Source: Diplocarpon mali
Taxonomy: Eukaryota > Ascomycota > Leotiomycetes > Helotiales > Drepanopezizaceae
Assembly (NCBI GenBank): GCA_024741835.1
Contig: JAENRP010000040.1
Span: 134,878 to 198,877 of the forward strand
Length of the DNA stretch: 64,000 nt
Reading direction: 5' to 3'
Below the pieces are notes generated by a model. It had not been told where the DNA came from. It made no database searches and was given only the letters and a program-made list of their open reading frames with translations. A program made the position numbers and the translations under genes. Below, in pieces: positions 12,601 through 25,400 of this stretch (position 1 is the stretch's first letter; each line of letters opens with the position of its first letter).

Positions 12601-15197
12601 GTACTAATAGTACTGATTACATATAGAAGAAAGAGGTGTTTGTCCATTCACTCGGGACCTCCCTAGGTACACACAGTCGTGCTGAGCTGGGCAATTATAT
12701 ACAAAGTACAACTGATCCAGAAGATATTCCGCTCAACGTATGGCCTGAAAACCGCTCTTTTGTGTCCTCCACTGCTAGATGGGAAGATACACAAACAATA
12801 GAATCGGGTTCTAGTAATAAAAGGTATCGAATTTAAGGCCATCGCGACAAATATCGAATCGAAGGTATGAACAAGATACTTTACAGTTACTTGTAATCAG
12901 TTTCATAGTTACTGCATGTAAAAATATTTCTTCAGGAAAACCCTCCTGTTGGTTTTGCAGGTTTCTGGGTAAGATATATTGTTCAATTGAGATGTATTTT
13001 AAAGGATATTGTTTTCGTTAGAGACGGTGCACAATAGACCAGTGCTAGCATCTGGAGATCCTCGTTTGGAGTTTAGAAATACTGATATTAAAGACTTGAC
13101 GATTCTTAGGGATTGTGCATATGCAATTGTAGTTCATGCTATTCCTTGCTAATTAGATATACCTAAGAAGTAAAGAAGATAATCTGTAGAACACAAATAT
13201 TTGCCTAAAATGACTCAAAAAATTTTATCTGTTATGAATAGATAGAGAATAGACAAATAGGTGTTTGCCTCTCTAACAGTAATAAACAGAATCAATAATT
13301 TTCAGCGCTTTGTACAGGATCGTCGTTTTAAGCTAAGAAGGGCATTCTTCTATTTTCAATTTATTTGAATAATATTGAAAAATCTCAATACTGAAATACT
13401 TCAGACGGATCAATGGGTAAATATTAAGAAAGAGATTTCGCAATCTTTTTTTGATATTGCGCCAGCGCTCTGCTTAATCAAGCCTAGGCTGAGTTGCAAA
13501 CCAATTGAACGCGTATTTGACAAGATAAAATAGCCCTTTGCATCAGCCATAATATATCCGAAATTAAAATTAAGATCGAAACCCTATTTGCTGAAGATAG
13601 CTTTGAATATTAAACGCCTTTATGTGCAAACGCTTAATTGACAGGTATTTTGACTTAAAACAGACGCTGATCTGCCGCAGGTTAGCTGAAGCGAATATTA
13701 GTATTTTGAATCGATTAGCAACACATCAAAAACTGTAAGCTACAACTACTATCATCATGGCAATCGGGCCGAATTTAAAAAGGGAAGGAGGTGCTAAGAT
13801 CTCTGAAATACTTCACTAATCAGGCGGAAGAAGGAATTGGATCTAAATATACTTTTTTTTTTCATTCGGTATTCCGCCAAAATTACTTCCTTGAACCTAG
13901 CTCTTGTACATAAATACAACCCTCACGTCTGCAAATTGACAGTTCAAAATAAAGCAAGAAAATAGCAGAGTGGAGTAAGAGAAGTACAATTGCTTAAGAT
14001 CTCGCTAGGAGCTTGAGGCTCTGTTTACATTGTAAATCAGTAATGCTTGCTACTAAGCTATATCTCGGGGCTGCTATTAAGCTTGGATTAAATACCGAGC
14101 TTTGATAACAATATGCCGAGTTGCTCCTGATTCAGAAAGTTGATTCCTCCAAAAGATATCTTTCTTGGGTATATATCTTCCGCCTGATTCACGGTTCTAC
14201 AGAATCGGGGTCTCCTAACTCCTGATCTAAGCATCCCTGCAAACCTAGTGCTTATTCTAAAGTTAGGCAAGGAGCTCTACAGAGATAGGGTTAAACAACC
14301 GTCCCTTACCCGCTCTTCCCCTGTAGCAAATATTGAATCGCACTCGTACAAAAACCGAACCAAAGCAGGTGCCGGTGATAGTAGCCTTTGAGGGTTTTTG
14401 GCCAATTAATCAGCGTACGTTACTCTTCTATGAGTTTCCATGGCTATATCTCCCAAATCCCGCAGTACGAAGTGACTACTTGAAAGAATGGTTTGGACCT
14501 TCTGTACAGCTTTCGTTCGATTTAACATTTTCTTAGAGTGGGGGAGAGGATTGGGGCGAATACCAGATACTAGATCCAAGTATATACAGATCAAGGAAAC
14601 CCTATCTACACAAGCGAGATCGCTAGTATAAAACAGGTCATGTTAGCAGTAAAAGGAGTAACTATAACCACTACTAGTCTTACTTACACCATGACCGCTT
14701 TTTCAAAATTACTACCTACCAGAAGAAAGACGTTCAACGTGTTGCCTTATTAGTAGGAGCCGTATCGCAGTTACATTCACAGATCGAATATGGAACAATC
14801 CTTCTACGGCAATTCTGGACGCGCACTAACCCATGTTTGTACCTTCCAACCCCTCCCCCCGAAAGGAAGACTTTCTGACTGATGTCCTGAAATCATAATT
14901 ATGGCACCCACATTGAAGCTGCGATGTAATCTTTCAGGCTAAGAGTGAGGCCCCGTAATGTGACATTAATATCGATATACATTCTCGCTCCAAAACAAAT
15001 GTCCCAGCAGGCAATCTGCCCGAGATCTACACCTTCCACTTTGATACCATGCGGCGGATTTGCAAGTGGTTAGAGTCCATATGAATAAAATCCCGGAAAA
15101 GAAGGTGAGAATAAAACATGCGATTGACCATCTCAGCGGGGGAAGCTCTGCTTGCGATCTGGGACTGATTGTCATCGAGCGAGGTATCAGGTACGCG
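9652..15197. other. Regulator promoter region, then AT-rich gene-poor DNA
   Basis: The first few hundred bases (9652-10300) are GC-neutral to pyrimidine-rich and probably hold the promoter and leader of the minus-strand regulator. From about 10.4 kb onward the sequence is AT-rich with only short, unrecognisable frames. I see no convincing gene, RNA or complete mobile element. Confidence 0.5.
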
Positions 15198-15578
15198 CTA
15201 GGCGAGGTCGGCTACGTCGTCGATGAGAACCGTGAAGGAATCCCCAGCCTTGGTGATCTGACCCTCGCCATCTCGTTTTTCGGGGCTCCCGGTAAATTGT
15301 ATCAATTGAAGGCCCGTATCCGATGTTATTCTGTAGAAGAGAGGTGATCCATTACTGGGACCGGCGTAGGTCCACTCGATGTTGAACTTGCCACTATCGA
15401 GGGCGGTAATGGTTGCTACGAAATCTCGAGTACCAATATTGACTGATTTCGCAGGCCAAGCAGACTTCTGGGTGAAGGGGTCCATAACTCTAGGCTCTAG
15501 GGTTGAGGAGTGCTCAATAGAGACAGCTGGCAAGGCAATGGCTGCCGAGAGAAAACTGAAGAAGGCGAAAGCGCGCAT
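15198..15578 (-). CDS. Small secreted protein, cysteine-free, unknown function
   Basis: Single-exon frame of 126 residues starting at an ATG in a good context (CAAAATGCG). Residues 1-17 form a classical secretion signal: Met-Arg, then a Phe/Ala/Leu-rich core ending ALPA, with cleavage likely after about residue 17. The mature part of about 109 residues has no cysteine and alternates polar and hydrophobic residues (DFVATITALDSGKFNIEWTY; SFTVLIDD), which suggests a beta-rich fold. No family is recognised. It sits alone in AT-rich DNA more than 4 kb from any other supported gene, a setting common for lineage-specific secreted proteins. A C-terminal intron is possible, since the frame ends abruptly after DDVADLA. 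The signal peptide and open frame are seen directly; secretion and any host or substrate role are inferred. Confidence 0.65.
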   Translation of the reverse strand: MRAFAFFSFLSAAIALPAVSIEHSSTLEPRVMDPFTQKSAWPAKSVNIGTRDFVATITALDSGKFNIEWTYAGPSNGSPLFYRITSDTGLQLIQFTGSPEKRDGEGQITKAGDSFTVLIDDVADLA

Positions 15579-18339
15579 TTTGATTGTGGAATGATGTGAA
15601 GTTGAGTGTTACTTAGTGATCTGTGGCAGTTGAGTGATGAGAGAAGCTGATGATCATGAGAACGACTGGAGGAAGAGGCGTACCTTCTCATCAATTTATA
15701 CATTGAAGCTCCTTAGCGATGACGAATAATCATGCCCCTTTCGGAGGACTGGAACACTGACGCAATTGCCTTAGGTTGTTTTCATTCGATTTATTAATAT
15801 ATTCAACTTTCTTGGATAACCCTGGCTCAATAGCAGAGCCAGGGGACCATATATCCCGGGATACACCTGTATTCGTATAGTTACGAAGTATATCCGCCCG
15901 AACAGAGACTCAATCGTATGAGAACCGGCCCGTGACTGAAGCACTTGTGGGTTCCGCCACGTCTCACTTGACGCATATGCCAACCGTCATAACTTTCTGT
16001 TTGCTAATCAGCCATATCAATTGTTTTGTCTTTGTAATATTCACTGCCTCTATTCTTAGAACTAAAGCTGATGAAAAGGTCGGCCATTAAGCGAGCGGGC
16101 GAGCCGACGATGGGCATAAAGTTTTTAAAATGCAGGCAGTGCGTAGTCCTCAAAGCGCAAGCCAGCATTTTTCATTTGTGTCTCTTAGAAAAATTATAGC
16201 TTTCACACTTTCATACCTGTAAGTAGGCTCAGCACGGAGGTACAGCGGTTGAGTATTATAGCCTGGCAGTAATAAGAACAGCTTGGTTTAATTGGGAAAA
16301 TGATTGTATATACTTTCAAAATGCCTTAAAGCCATTGTTCTCTCATGAATTATGCTTAACTTTAAAACTATAACATTCAATTCGATTCTATGATAGATAT
16401 CCTATCGTTACTTGTCATAAGAATAGAATCACTTAAATCTCAGTTGATGGCATTGGTACTTTTCTTCAAGTCAGTTAGTCCCTATTCTTCCTCTTTGTAA
16501 CTGTCTTAATCGCTGCACTACATAGTAGTCAAGTCTTTAGCCTGTATGAATGGCTGGCTGGGGCTTTTAACAAATCGGACAAGGTCTTTACCCATCGGTC
16601 CAGTTTTGCTACGCTTTAGTCTTTGCGCCGTGGAAGGGGGTAGGATAATATGCACAAGACAAGATTTAGCAAGAACCTCACGGAGTAAGAAACTTTAAAG
16701 GGTCTCTACCCCGTGCTGTGTAAGCCCTGTTTTGAGGGGAAGGCAAGGATCATTCTTTCCGCCAGGTCCAGGGCTCTATTTACCTGAAGGTTATGCTCCC
16801 TCGGAGCGGAACTCAATTAAGACCTCCGGGATTCAATCGGGTGATCACATAATACTCTGTTAAGAGAGCGGGGTCAGTATTCTTTTGCCGGCAAAGGTCC
16901 GACTTCATAATTATGGTCCCTTGGTAACTGGCATCTTGCACTTTGCCTACTCTTGCTTGTAGTATGTATCCCTCCACATTCTCCTTGTTTTTCTAGCAAG
17001 GTTGCTTGTAATATCCACTGAAGAGTATTTCGATATCGTGGAGTGAAGGATACTCGGTATAGATTTGAAAACCAAATGCTCAAAGCTAAATAACTTGAAA
17101 CTGTCGGATGCGTGATTTAACATATTCTGAAAAAAAGCGGGGGAATGAAACACCCGATGGCTATCAATCTTCAGCTTAATAGCTATAAAATATTTAATTT
17201 TACTCCTATTTGATTCTGTTTGCTTCGCTTCATTTTCGAAGTGGTCGTAATTCTTACCATACGATTTGTTTCTACCTCGGTCTTAGTTGACTATGCTCAG
17301 AATGATAAAAAGCATAGAGGATTAGGGCTCGTTCAGCAACTCAAAGTCGACAGGCTCAAAAATATTTCGGAGGGGGGGTAAATTATGGCGTAAAAGGCGA
17401 TTCAACGTCTGGTAACCTATCGAATAGTAGTTTTACAAAACTCGGCCTCAAACACGGCACTAAAAATATAGCGCTTTTTTTTTAGAATAAATATCGCTTT
17501 GCTATTTTCTAAAATTGTTTTAACGAGACTAAAACTCACAATTGTTTTTATAGCAATTTTGAATTGCTAACGAGCACTTAAGTTCCAGAGAATAGAAATG
17601 CTGCACAAGATTGATAATGCTAATCGTGTATGAAACTTTGTTGCAGGAGTAATAAACACCATAATAGTGTCAATTATAGGAGGGGGCTCATAGTGGGATA
17701 GTGGGCTCTTGCAAGGCTTAGATTTACTTCATGTGTTGTTTATTATGTCTGCGACGAAGTAAATCCCCGCAGTCGCGTAACATCTACACATTTTACTCCA
17801 CCAGTTAAGGGAAGATAGAGGAATTTCCTAGAAGAAGTGACATTAATTTTCCTGGTTGATGTTATGGCTCCTTGGTTCCATGGCTTTGCCAGCTCTGTGA
17901 AGGTAAAGCGGTGATGCTTCGTGTATGATACCCTGTCGATGAGGGGCCCCTGGAATCGCAGAATTTATCAACACGTAAATGTTGTAGATTTGAATCATAA
18001 AATATTAGAAAGAGAACTAGAGGAGTACCGAGAATTACTTGAGCTTGCAAGCGAGCTTTTAATATTTTAAATAGTTGATTTGCCAAGGCAAGGTTTGGCA
18101 TTGAAAGAAAGTGTATGATCGTCAATCGCACCTCCACCCATTAGCCCCATCCCCGCCCTCCAAAGTGCCTTAACCGCGTTCCCCCATGTTTCCCCAGTAA
18201 TAAGACGGTGTTAGAATAGACGACTAAATGTTTTTTTGATTAAAGGTCACGTAATAAAACCTTCAGTAACCTTTGTGGCCAGACATTCCGTCCCGGCGCT
18301 TGCCGTACCAGCCTCTTGGTGGACTGACGATTAATACTC
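15579..18339. other. Gene-poor AT-rich stretch
   Basis: No supportable coding region. The first 120 bases upstream of 15578 probably contain the promoter and leader of the secreted-protein gene. A solo copy of a terminal motif (CACGGAGGTACAGCG) lies at about 16233-16247; see the MITE-like repeat at 18.3-18.5 kb. Confidence 0.5.
16225..16262. repeat. Solo terminal motif of a MITE-like family
   Basis: The core CACGGAGGTACAGCG followed by GTTGAGTATTATA closely matches the right end of the inverted-repeat element at 18.34-18.51 kb (CACGGAGGTACAGCG followed by ATTAAGTGCT). No opposing partner end was found within a few hundred bases, so this may be a truncated copy. Confidence 0.35.
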
Positions 18340-18514
18340 TATACTTCACCGCTGTACCTTCGTCAAGAAAAAAGGCCCGCGGACTTCCGGAGACTCCGTC
18401 CACGGGCATATCCCCAAGTTTGTCAAGAAAGGAGATCCTGGCGGGCTCTGCAAAGACTCCTGAGGCAGTAGTTATTCGAATCAACATGCCCAAATCACGG
18501 AGGTACAGCGATTA
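18340..18514. mobile_element. Possible MITE-like element with terminal inverted repeats
   Basis: The left end reads TACTTCACCGCTGTACCTTC and continues GTCA. The reverse complement of the right end reads CACTTAATCGCTGTACCTCC and continues GTGA. The two agree at about 19 of 24 positions with CGCTGTACCT exact. The roughly 175-bp interior is GC-richer than its surroundings and has no transposase. A third copy of the end sequence occurs near 16.24 kb. The size, inverted ends and repetition fit a non-autonomous DNA transposon; a clear target-site duplication was not found. Confidence 0.35.
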
Positions 18515-19981
18515 AGTGCTGTCCCCTGCCTACTACTGTATTGTTCAACCTCTTTGCTTGCTAGGTATTAAATCAAGGTATACCTTGTATGATTATGTTC
18601 GCCCATGGTTCAATGTTACAGCCCCTATTACAAATTTTTCGCATACTATCGGCTTTTTTCGCCACTCTATTCATCAACCGCATACGGTTTTGATGCGGAC
18701 CTCAAAGAAGAGGTCTAATTACTCTGCTGCAAGAAACGTCTCCCTGGTTGAACGAATCCCTTTTACAGAATAATAGTACTTAACACAACACCAGCTCTTG
18801 TTCGGACCCCGCAACAATCTCCTAGGAAGCACTATTCGTCTTTTGGCTCTCCTACCAGCTTACAGTCAGTCAAATCTTTGATGTAGCGCGTCGCAGACCA
18901 AACAAACACGAAACAAAGGTGCAATCTCAATCAACTTCCCCACCCTCTCTTGTAAACAAATGATGCTTAAATGGTGTTTTTTGGCCTACGACAGTATTTG
19001 GAGTTCTCTGTTACTGTTGGCTTCTGTGGTTCTTTGGTCTGAGGCATGCTATCTAATATTCCCAATCATTTTAAATGAAAATTTTTACTCTCAGTGACTC
19101 TCTTATCAACAGAACCTCATAATAAAAGGAACTTTAGTAATATACCACTACCAAGGGAATCGCCTAGGGTTGATTGGGTTCCAGTTGAGGCAACCATTCA
19201 ATTTCTCCAATTTGGATTTAATTGCAATTCATAGTTTATTATTTTATCAGTAAAATATTGTTTAATTCCTTCTGCTCAAGGGACATTTCAAGATGGATGT
19301 CAGTCAAATAACAAGTGTAAGTTGAAAAATTTGACTTCTTGAGTAATGATCAGAATCAATGTGACAGCTCTTGGTCTACCAGCCATAGTTAGCGAAAGTA
19401 GTACGTCCAGAGGAAGGAATCGCTAAGAACTCCAATGCATATTAGACTTGAATACTTATTCAGCTAACAAATAAAGGTGAAACTCTTTCTTATAATTAAA
19501 ATATGTCCGGTAACAATCTTTCATAATCAGATAAGTTCTTTATCTATATCTCTCTTGTTTGGAACTTTCTTTATATAAAGACAAAAATCTCGCAGGCAGT
19601 CTTAAATAATGTTGGTATCGCAATCACTTCGCTTAAACTAAGTAAACTACCTCGTCTAAGGCAAAACAAATACCATATAAAAGTACATTTAACCTTATAA
19701 AGACATGTCAAACAACCCCTGAGTATATACTACCACGGTTTATATTTGCAGCGATAAAGTACCCTCCTCATAGTTGGTTAGGGCCTTATAGCCATGAATT
19801 CAGTTATGACTATCAAAGACAAATAAATAAGTCTGAATAGACTCGCTTCTCCAGACAGACTAGCCCATCAGAGTTAGTGTTGTCCCTCCAGCGATGACGT
19901 TTTCATCTTTTGATCACTACAAAGATATACATTCCCCGAAAAGCCATGTCACGTACCTTGCCCGCCCATATCATATAAAAC
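18515..19981. other. Gene-poor stretch upstream of the AFG1-like gene
   Basis: AT-rich, with no coding frame I can support. The last 100 bases, including a TATATC/ATATAA stretch directly before the start codon, probably hold the promoter and leader of the AFG1-like gene. Confidence 0.45.
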
Positions 19982-21241
19982 ATGACCAGTCCCTCAATCC
20001 AAACAGCCTACAGATCTCTTCTCCAACGCAGACGTCTCACCCCAAACCTTAGCCAAGCAGCGTTAGTAACCCAGCTCGCGTCCCTGCAAACCTCCCTCCT
20101 CACCGGCAATGAGCCTCAGCCCGGCTCAAAGGGCCTCTATATTCACGGCGCCGTGGGAACAGGGAAATCGCGGCTCGCCGACCTCTTTTCCTCAACTCTC
20201 CCTGCTTCCGTGACATCTCGCCGGATTCACTTCCACGCTTTCATGCTGGATATTCACACCCGTCTGCACCGCTTACGCTCCCGGCCCTTCGATACCTCTC
20301 CCTTCTCCAGGAATTTGTTGGGAGAAATTGGACACCAGGTTCGGGCTGAGAGCCGCGTTCTGTGTTTCGATGAATTTCAGGTCACTGACGTCGCCGATGC
20401 CGTTCTACTGAAAGGACTTTTCGCTGCTTTCTGGCAACGTGGAGGCGTAGTTGTCGCTACGAGTAACAGAGCCCCAGAGGGCTTGTACGAGAGCGGAATA
20501 AACAGGCAGCAACTGTTCGTCCCGTTTGTGGAGGCGTTAAGGAGGGAGTGCGAGGTTTGGAGGTTGGAGGGAAAAGAGGACTACAGGATCACCGCATCGA
20601 CTGAAGGAAGACAGGAGGTTTTCTTCACCGATCACATAAGATTTGAGTCTAGTCTCTTCAAGACGGTGAGAGATACGAGAATGGAGGAGAAAGTCATTCC
20701 AGTGATGATGAGCCGGCAGCTGAAAGTCCTAGCTGCGGTAGACGATAACAATGGATCCATGGTTGTGAAAAGTACCTTTAAAGATCTCTGCCAGAATTTC
20801 CTTGGCTCGGCCGACTATCACGCCCTATGTGCATTAGCCAGTACCATTTACCTCACAGGTCTACGCCAATTTAAGACCGACGAACTGGACTTCGTACGCA
20901 GGTTTATTACTCTAGTTGATCTCGCCTACGAGACTAAGACTCGCATCATTTGTATGTCTACCGTACCTTTGTTTGAAGTCTTCGCAAATATTGTGCCAAG
21001 AGAAACGAGGGTTCGGGACCAGTTGAAGGATGTTTTGAATACGACAGTCAAGGGTGAAGGGGGCAGCAGTTCGAGCATGATGAGTACATTTATTGGTGAG
21101 ATGGAATGGTCTGCTACGGGGCTAATGGAAGCTTCGCTAGCTACTGGGGGAGCGGGGGAGACGGATGTAGGGTTTTCGGTCGGGAGGGCTATCTCGAGGT
21201 TGTACGAGATGGGATCCAGGCACTTTGGTGTTCAGGACTGA
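19982..21241 (+). CDS. AFG1/LACE1-like P-loop ATPase
   Basis: Single-exon gene of 419 residues. AFG1-family proteins are mitochondrial ATPases linked to quality control of respiratory-chain proteins. The Walker A motif GAVGTGKS is at residues 56-63 and Walker B RVLCFDEFQVTD at 125-136. The sensor-like VVATSNR is at about 157-163, followed by the family signature YESGINRQQLFVPF (169-182). A C-terminal block FKDLCQNFLGSADYHAL (about 266-282) matches the conserved F-x-D/E-L-C..G..DY region. All catalytic residues are present, so the gene looks functional. The protein is shorter than yeast Afg1 (about 509 aa), mainly because it lacks a long N-terminal presequence; the first 20 residues are basic (RSLLQRRRL) but not a strong targeting peptide. 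Many fungi carry more than one AFG1 paralogue and this could be the short form. The start is the first ATG of the frame. Confidence 0.9.
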   Translation: MTSPSIQTAYRSLLQRRRLTPNLSQAALVTQLASLQTSLLTGNEPQPGSKGLYIHGAVGTGKSRLADLFSSTLPASVTSRRIHFHAFMLDIHTRLHRLRSRPFDTSPFSRNLLGEIGHQVRAESRVLCFDEFQVTDVADAVLLKGLFAAFWQRGGVVVATSNRAPEGLYESGINRQQLFVPFVEALRRECEVWRLEGKEDYRITASTEGRQEVFFTDHIRFESSLFKTVRDTRMEEKVIPVMMSRQLKVLAAVDDNNGSMVVKSTFKDLCQNFLGSADYHALCALASTIYLTGLRQFKTDELDFVRRFITLVDLAYETKTRIICMSTVPLFEVFANIVPRETRVRDQLKDVLNTTVKGEGGSSSSMMSTFIGEMEWSATGLMEASLATGGAGETDVGFSVGRAISRLYEMGSRHFGVQD

Positions 21242-22155
21242 GGGCTTAGATCAGGTCGTCTTTTCCGTGAGAGGACGGTAGCTCACTCACAGGCTAACTC
21301 ATTTATTTCGATGAGTCCGGCTGTCCAGCACGTTGTTCGTAGGTTTTCCCGGGCTCAAGGAAGTAAAAGCAATGTCAAGACTCCGCCTGACTTGATTTAG
21401 AACCGCAAACGATAACTCTTAGAAAAACGAGACGAAAAATTGGGCCATCCTTCGAGTTTTTAAACTTAGCCCAAGAACATATAAAATTGACCTTGCATGC
21501 CTGGCGTTTATTGCGGGTGTTATTGATGCGTAGACTCAATGTTCGAGAGTCAATTTCTAAAGACCATGAGCCGGGGCCGGAAATTCTGGGTGTGAGATAG
21601 ATTACAGTCCACACGCTTCAAATGAGAATCAGTTTATGTGCCACATCCACGAACTTCTGGTTTTCCCTAGCAACTCTATGAATCTCTTCACGAGCCTATT
21701 CCCTCTTTCACATGCGAAAGCCATGCTTCTGGGTGGGATTATATATTCCGTAACTCAAGCCTAGCATTTGCTCTAAACCTCGAAAGCTTTGGATTCACCT
21801 GCACACGATGCGATAGAACTACCAAACATATCAGCTATGGACTTGACATGTCTAAAGAAAGTTCGAATCGACAATTATTGGTCAATAATTGGTGTTGTTA
21901 TGCTGCCGGGTTCAGCAGATCAAAGGACTCGAGATTCATTGATATGTCTTTTCAGAATACTGTACACATGACAAGGACAGTTATCCAAAGATGTCCCGGA
22001 GCAATCCTCCATGGTTTGAGCAAAGTTATCGCTCTAAGTAAAGATATGGCCCCAGACCCAGGTGAAATTAAGAAGCCACCAACTGCTGTTTGATTTCTTT
22101 AACAGAAGAATCGTTAAAAGCTAACCAAAAAGTTTTCTCACAATTTCCACTGCGT
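21242..22155. other. Intergenic region downstream of the AFG1-like gene
   Basis: No coding frame over 80 codons and no recognisable structure. The nearest 100 bases presumably contain the terminator/poly(A) signals of the AFG1-like gene. Confidence 0.4.
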
Positions 22156-22431
22156 CTACATACCAAACTTCCAAAAGCAACCCAAAACGAAATACTGAAG
22201 AGTAGCGACTATAAACATGTATCCTGCGGTCCCGAGCAAGATAGCCAGCACTGCAGGCGTGACGCCCACCCCGGCGGTGAAGTTTCAGCTTCTGGCAAAG
22301 ACGAATATCGTCAAGCCAAAAACAACAGATGAGAATAGAAAGCCGACCCAGCTGGCCCTGAGGGGTGGTAAAAACCAGTGGCGAGATGATGATGAGGCGT
22401 AGTGCTGCTGTAGCGTACTATTCCTGTCAAA
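22156..22431 (-). pseudogene. Broken membrane-protein fragment
   Basis: On the minus strand one frame reads from about 22431 through two hydrophobic segments. The first is WVGFLFSSVVFGLTIFVFA. It is followed by an in-frame TGA at 22287-22285. The same frame then continues for 43 codons, starting NFTAGVGVTPAVLAILLGTA, up to a TAG at 22158-22156. The segment just upstream (TTTTTTTGACAG at about 22420-22431) looks like an intron acceptor, so this may be the last exon of a multi-spanning membrane protein. The family is not recognised. The single internal stop and the missing upstream part suggest a decayed remnant; two alternating hydrophobic stretches by chance in non-coding DNA remain possible. 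Confidence 0.35.
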
Positions 22432-25400
22432 AAAAGCCTTCGATCCACGTAGACAGGATTTTAGAACGCCGAATTCTGTGAGTACATGTATGCAACTCAC
22501 GACTTATAGCGCGATAATGGCTGGCTGACCGTATCTTCTGAATCTATCTACCTTGCATTGCTGTGGGAAATCAAATTCAGAGGATAGGCGGTCGTAGTTT
22601 ATAAAATTGCCCACGTCCGTAGCAATCTCATCGCTAAATCTCACTACGCTGGATTGCAGCGGTATGCGGGTATTAAGCCTCCCTGCGCCTGTTTTCAGTA
22701 CAGAGACTTAAATTTCTATCCGAGAATATTTGTGGCTGGATGTAGCTCGACATGCCAACAGAGAGTGAGGGCAGAAAGTGCGCACAAAGCTCGAGGCGGG
22801 ACATTTATCATAGCGAACGATCCCCTGCGAGTCTCGGTGTGTTCCAAGCTGATATACAGCTAAGCAGGCGGGCTCTTGTTACCTGTACCTTGATAAGTGA
22901 AGTTAGAACAAACAATCTTGTAAATAGGGCAGAGAGCAAGAGACAATCATTATGATATATTCTTTGTTTCTTCATCAGCTGATCAGCCATCTCGAAAGCT
23001 TAAATTACAAATATTCTGACTGTGGGTTGATTTGCATCAGACTTGAATTGGAAGTAATATGTTAACAAATGACTTGATCACGACATCTGAGGGCTTTGGG
23101 GTTGTATCCTGCTCTTAAAGCTTGCAGGAAAATCAGAATCGTGGCGGAACTTTCAATCTATCGCTTGAGCTGTTTACATTGGGATACGAACTTTTCTTCT
23201 TTACTTTTAGGCCACTTGAGAAATATTCCCCCTCGGATCTTGAACAACTTGAGATCATAAGTTACTTACCTATCACTAGATTGATTTAACTCAGTCTCAA
23301 TATTCGTCCTTTTCAAGTCCACTTGAACTTGTTCCTTTGGAGATTTAAAAAAAAGGCAACAAAACATCCATTTCCGGCGAGAAGTTGTTTTACGTAGCAT
23401 GCAGAGCAGCATGCGGGTATTCCCCTAGGAATTCGAAAGGATATGCAAGCGACTGTACAGAGCAAGAATATATTCGTAAAAGAAACACAGCTGAAGCGAA
23501 TATTGAAATCGTTTATCGCGACATTTCAGGCGGCCCGAATCTTCGGTTATCCTCTCAAGGACGAGAGAACTCTAATCGCCATTATGCCAAGACTACGGAG
23601 TACTTGCTCGAGCCGAAGAGACAGAAGTACATAGTAAAATAATGGCCAATGAATTAGTCAGTAAATGCTTATGGTATAGAGGGCTGAAAACGATGAGATA
23701 TCGTGACAGGAAGTCATATGACTGGCATGAGTCGAATGAAGGATAAATAAGAGACCTATGATGTACTTTAGAAAACGGCGCGCAACCAACGACTTACGAA
23801 TACATCTCCAACTTGGTTACTGTTCCCAACTCTCCCTCGAGGCTTGCCCAATTGTGGTGCTCCCTCCTTTAGTTTTGGTTCTATAGAAGAGCCCCCTCTT
23901 GTTGTGTTCTCCCTCTTGTTTCTTCAATGGTTTCGTTCTTCCGCATTTTCGGAATATTCTACTTCTTTTGGATTATAGGACAGAATCTAACAATACCTGT
24001 TAACATCTTCTCTAGTCGTGCAGGGCAAGCCATCACCGTACATCTTCAAGTGCTTTTTGGTAAATCAAATGTAATAATAATTCTTGAACATTGCTATGTA
24101 TTTCATAGACAGTAGTGATACCTTTTATTCGCATCTTATGCCTAAAGAAGCTGCGCTTTTGCAATTGCAAGTGATGCGCTGGGTCTGGTGCACCGCGTGT
24201 ATGCAAGTGCAGATAAGCAAATCTTCTACCTTGAGCTAGACCAGCCTACTCGAGATCTAGTAGGCGAAGCTTTGATTAAGAGTGAATCTGCTGAGAATTC
24301 TTTCGGTGATATCATTAGCAATTAGGGTGTTTTATAATAGCACATTCAATTACGCGGGAACGCAGCACAACATAACACAAGCGCGAACAGGACCAGATGC
24401 TAAGCATTACTTGGACTCTAAAGCTCAAAGGATAGAGAGTTTCGTGCACTTATCTTAGAAATTCAGACTGCTCTGGCTCCCACTCTAGATCCAGGCGCGG
24501 AAAACTTGAAGCAATGCTAATAAGCCCTTGGGTGTTTCCGTTGCTCCGCATTGGGATGGATATACATTCCAGCATTGATATGATATATTAGTAGTGTACT
24601 TCTGTACTCTTTTTCTCTTCTCTTGCCGAATCTTCTATATGATGGTTTTCACTTTCAAGGCCTCAAGACTCTGGCTGGTCCTTTCGCCCTTAACGCTGTG
24701 CCCCAGATCCAGATTTCATGCCTTATTCTCTGTTTCCGCTTACTTTTGTGGCCTAACCGTAGTTAATATCTGCTGAAATCTGAGAATAGCTCCGAATATT
24801 ATTAGTATCTCACGGTCGCTCTGTTCTTTCCAGCTCTCAATTATCCATCATCTTGTGAAGAAGCTTACTTACCTTGAAAGTAAAACACGAGTTTTATATG
24901 ATATCATCTCTTCTTTGAAGTACACGCAAGCCTCTATCCACTCGTACCATTTAAAGGCTTTTGGAAAAGAGAAATCTGCTTCTCAGAGTGTCAGAATGAA
25001 CAGCCCTCTCCCTCATCTTTGCCCTCAATCTGTCTGACTCCTCGCCCAACTGTCTTTAATACCCGCGACCTACATTCCTTCGCTAAGAGTCATCGGTTTC
25101 TTCCGTGCCATCCTATTACGATACAGATACTGTGTGCAACTCCCTATATCAGAAGTTGGGATTCACCTTATACTGCAACTAAACAAAGCCTATGGGCATT
25201 ACAAATGCGGTGCATACGTTCAAAAATCTTGGATTGATTTCTTCAGGGCAGGTAAGTATCAGAGCGTGAGGACCTCTGTTTACCTCGGAGCTGGCTAGTA
25301 TATAGCCATATGCGCTGGTAAGAACTAGTCCCGAATGTGCCATACCCTACATTCCATTCTCTCTTTTTATCTACTAACCAAACAAATTCAGGCAGCATCC

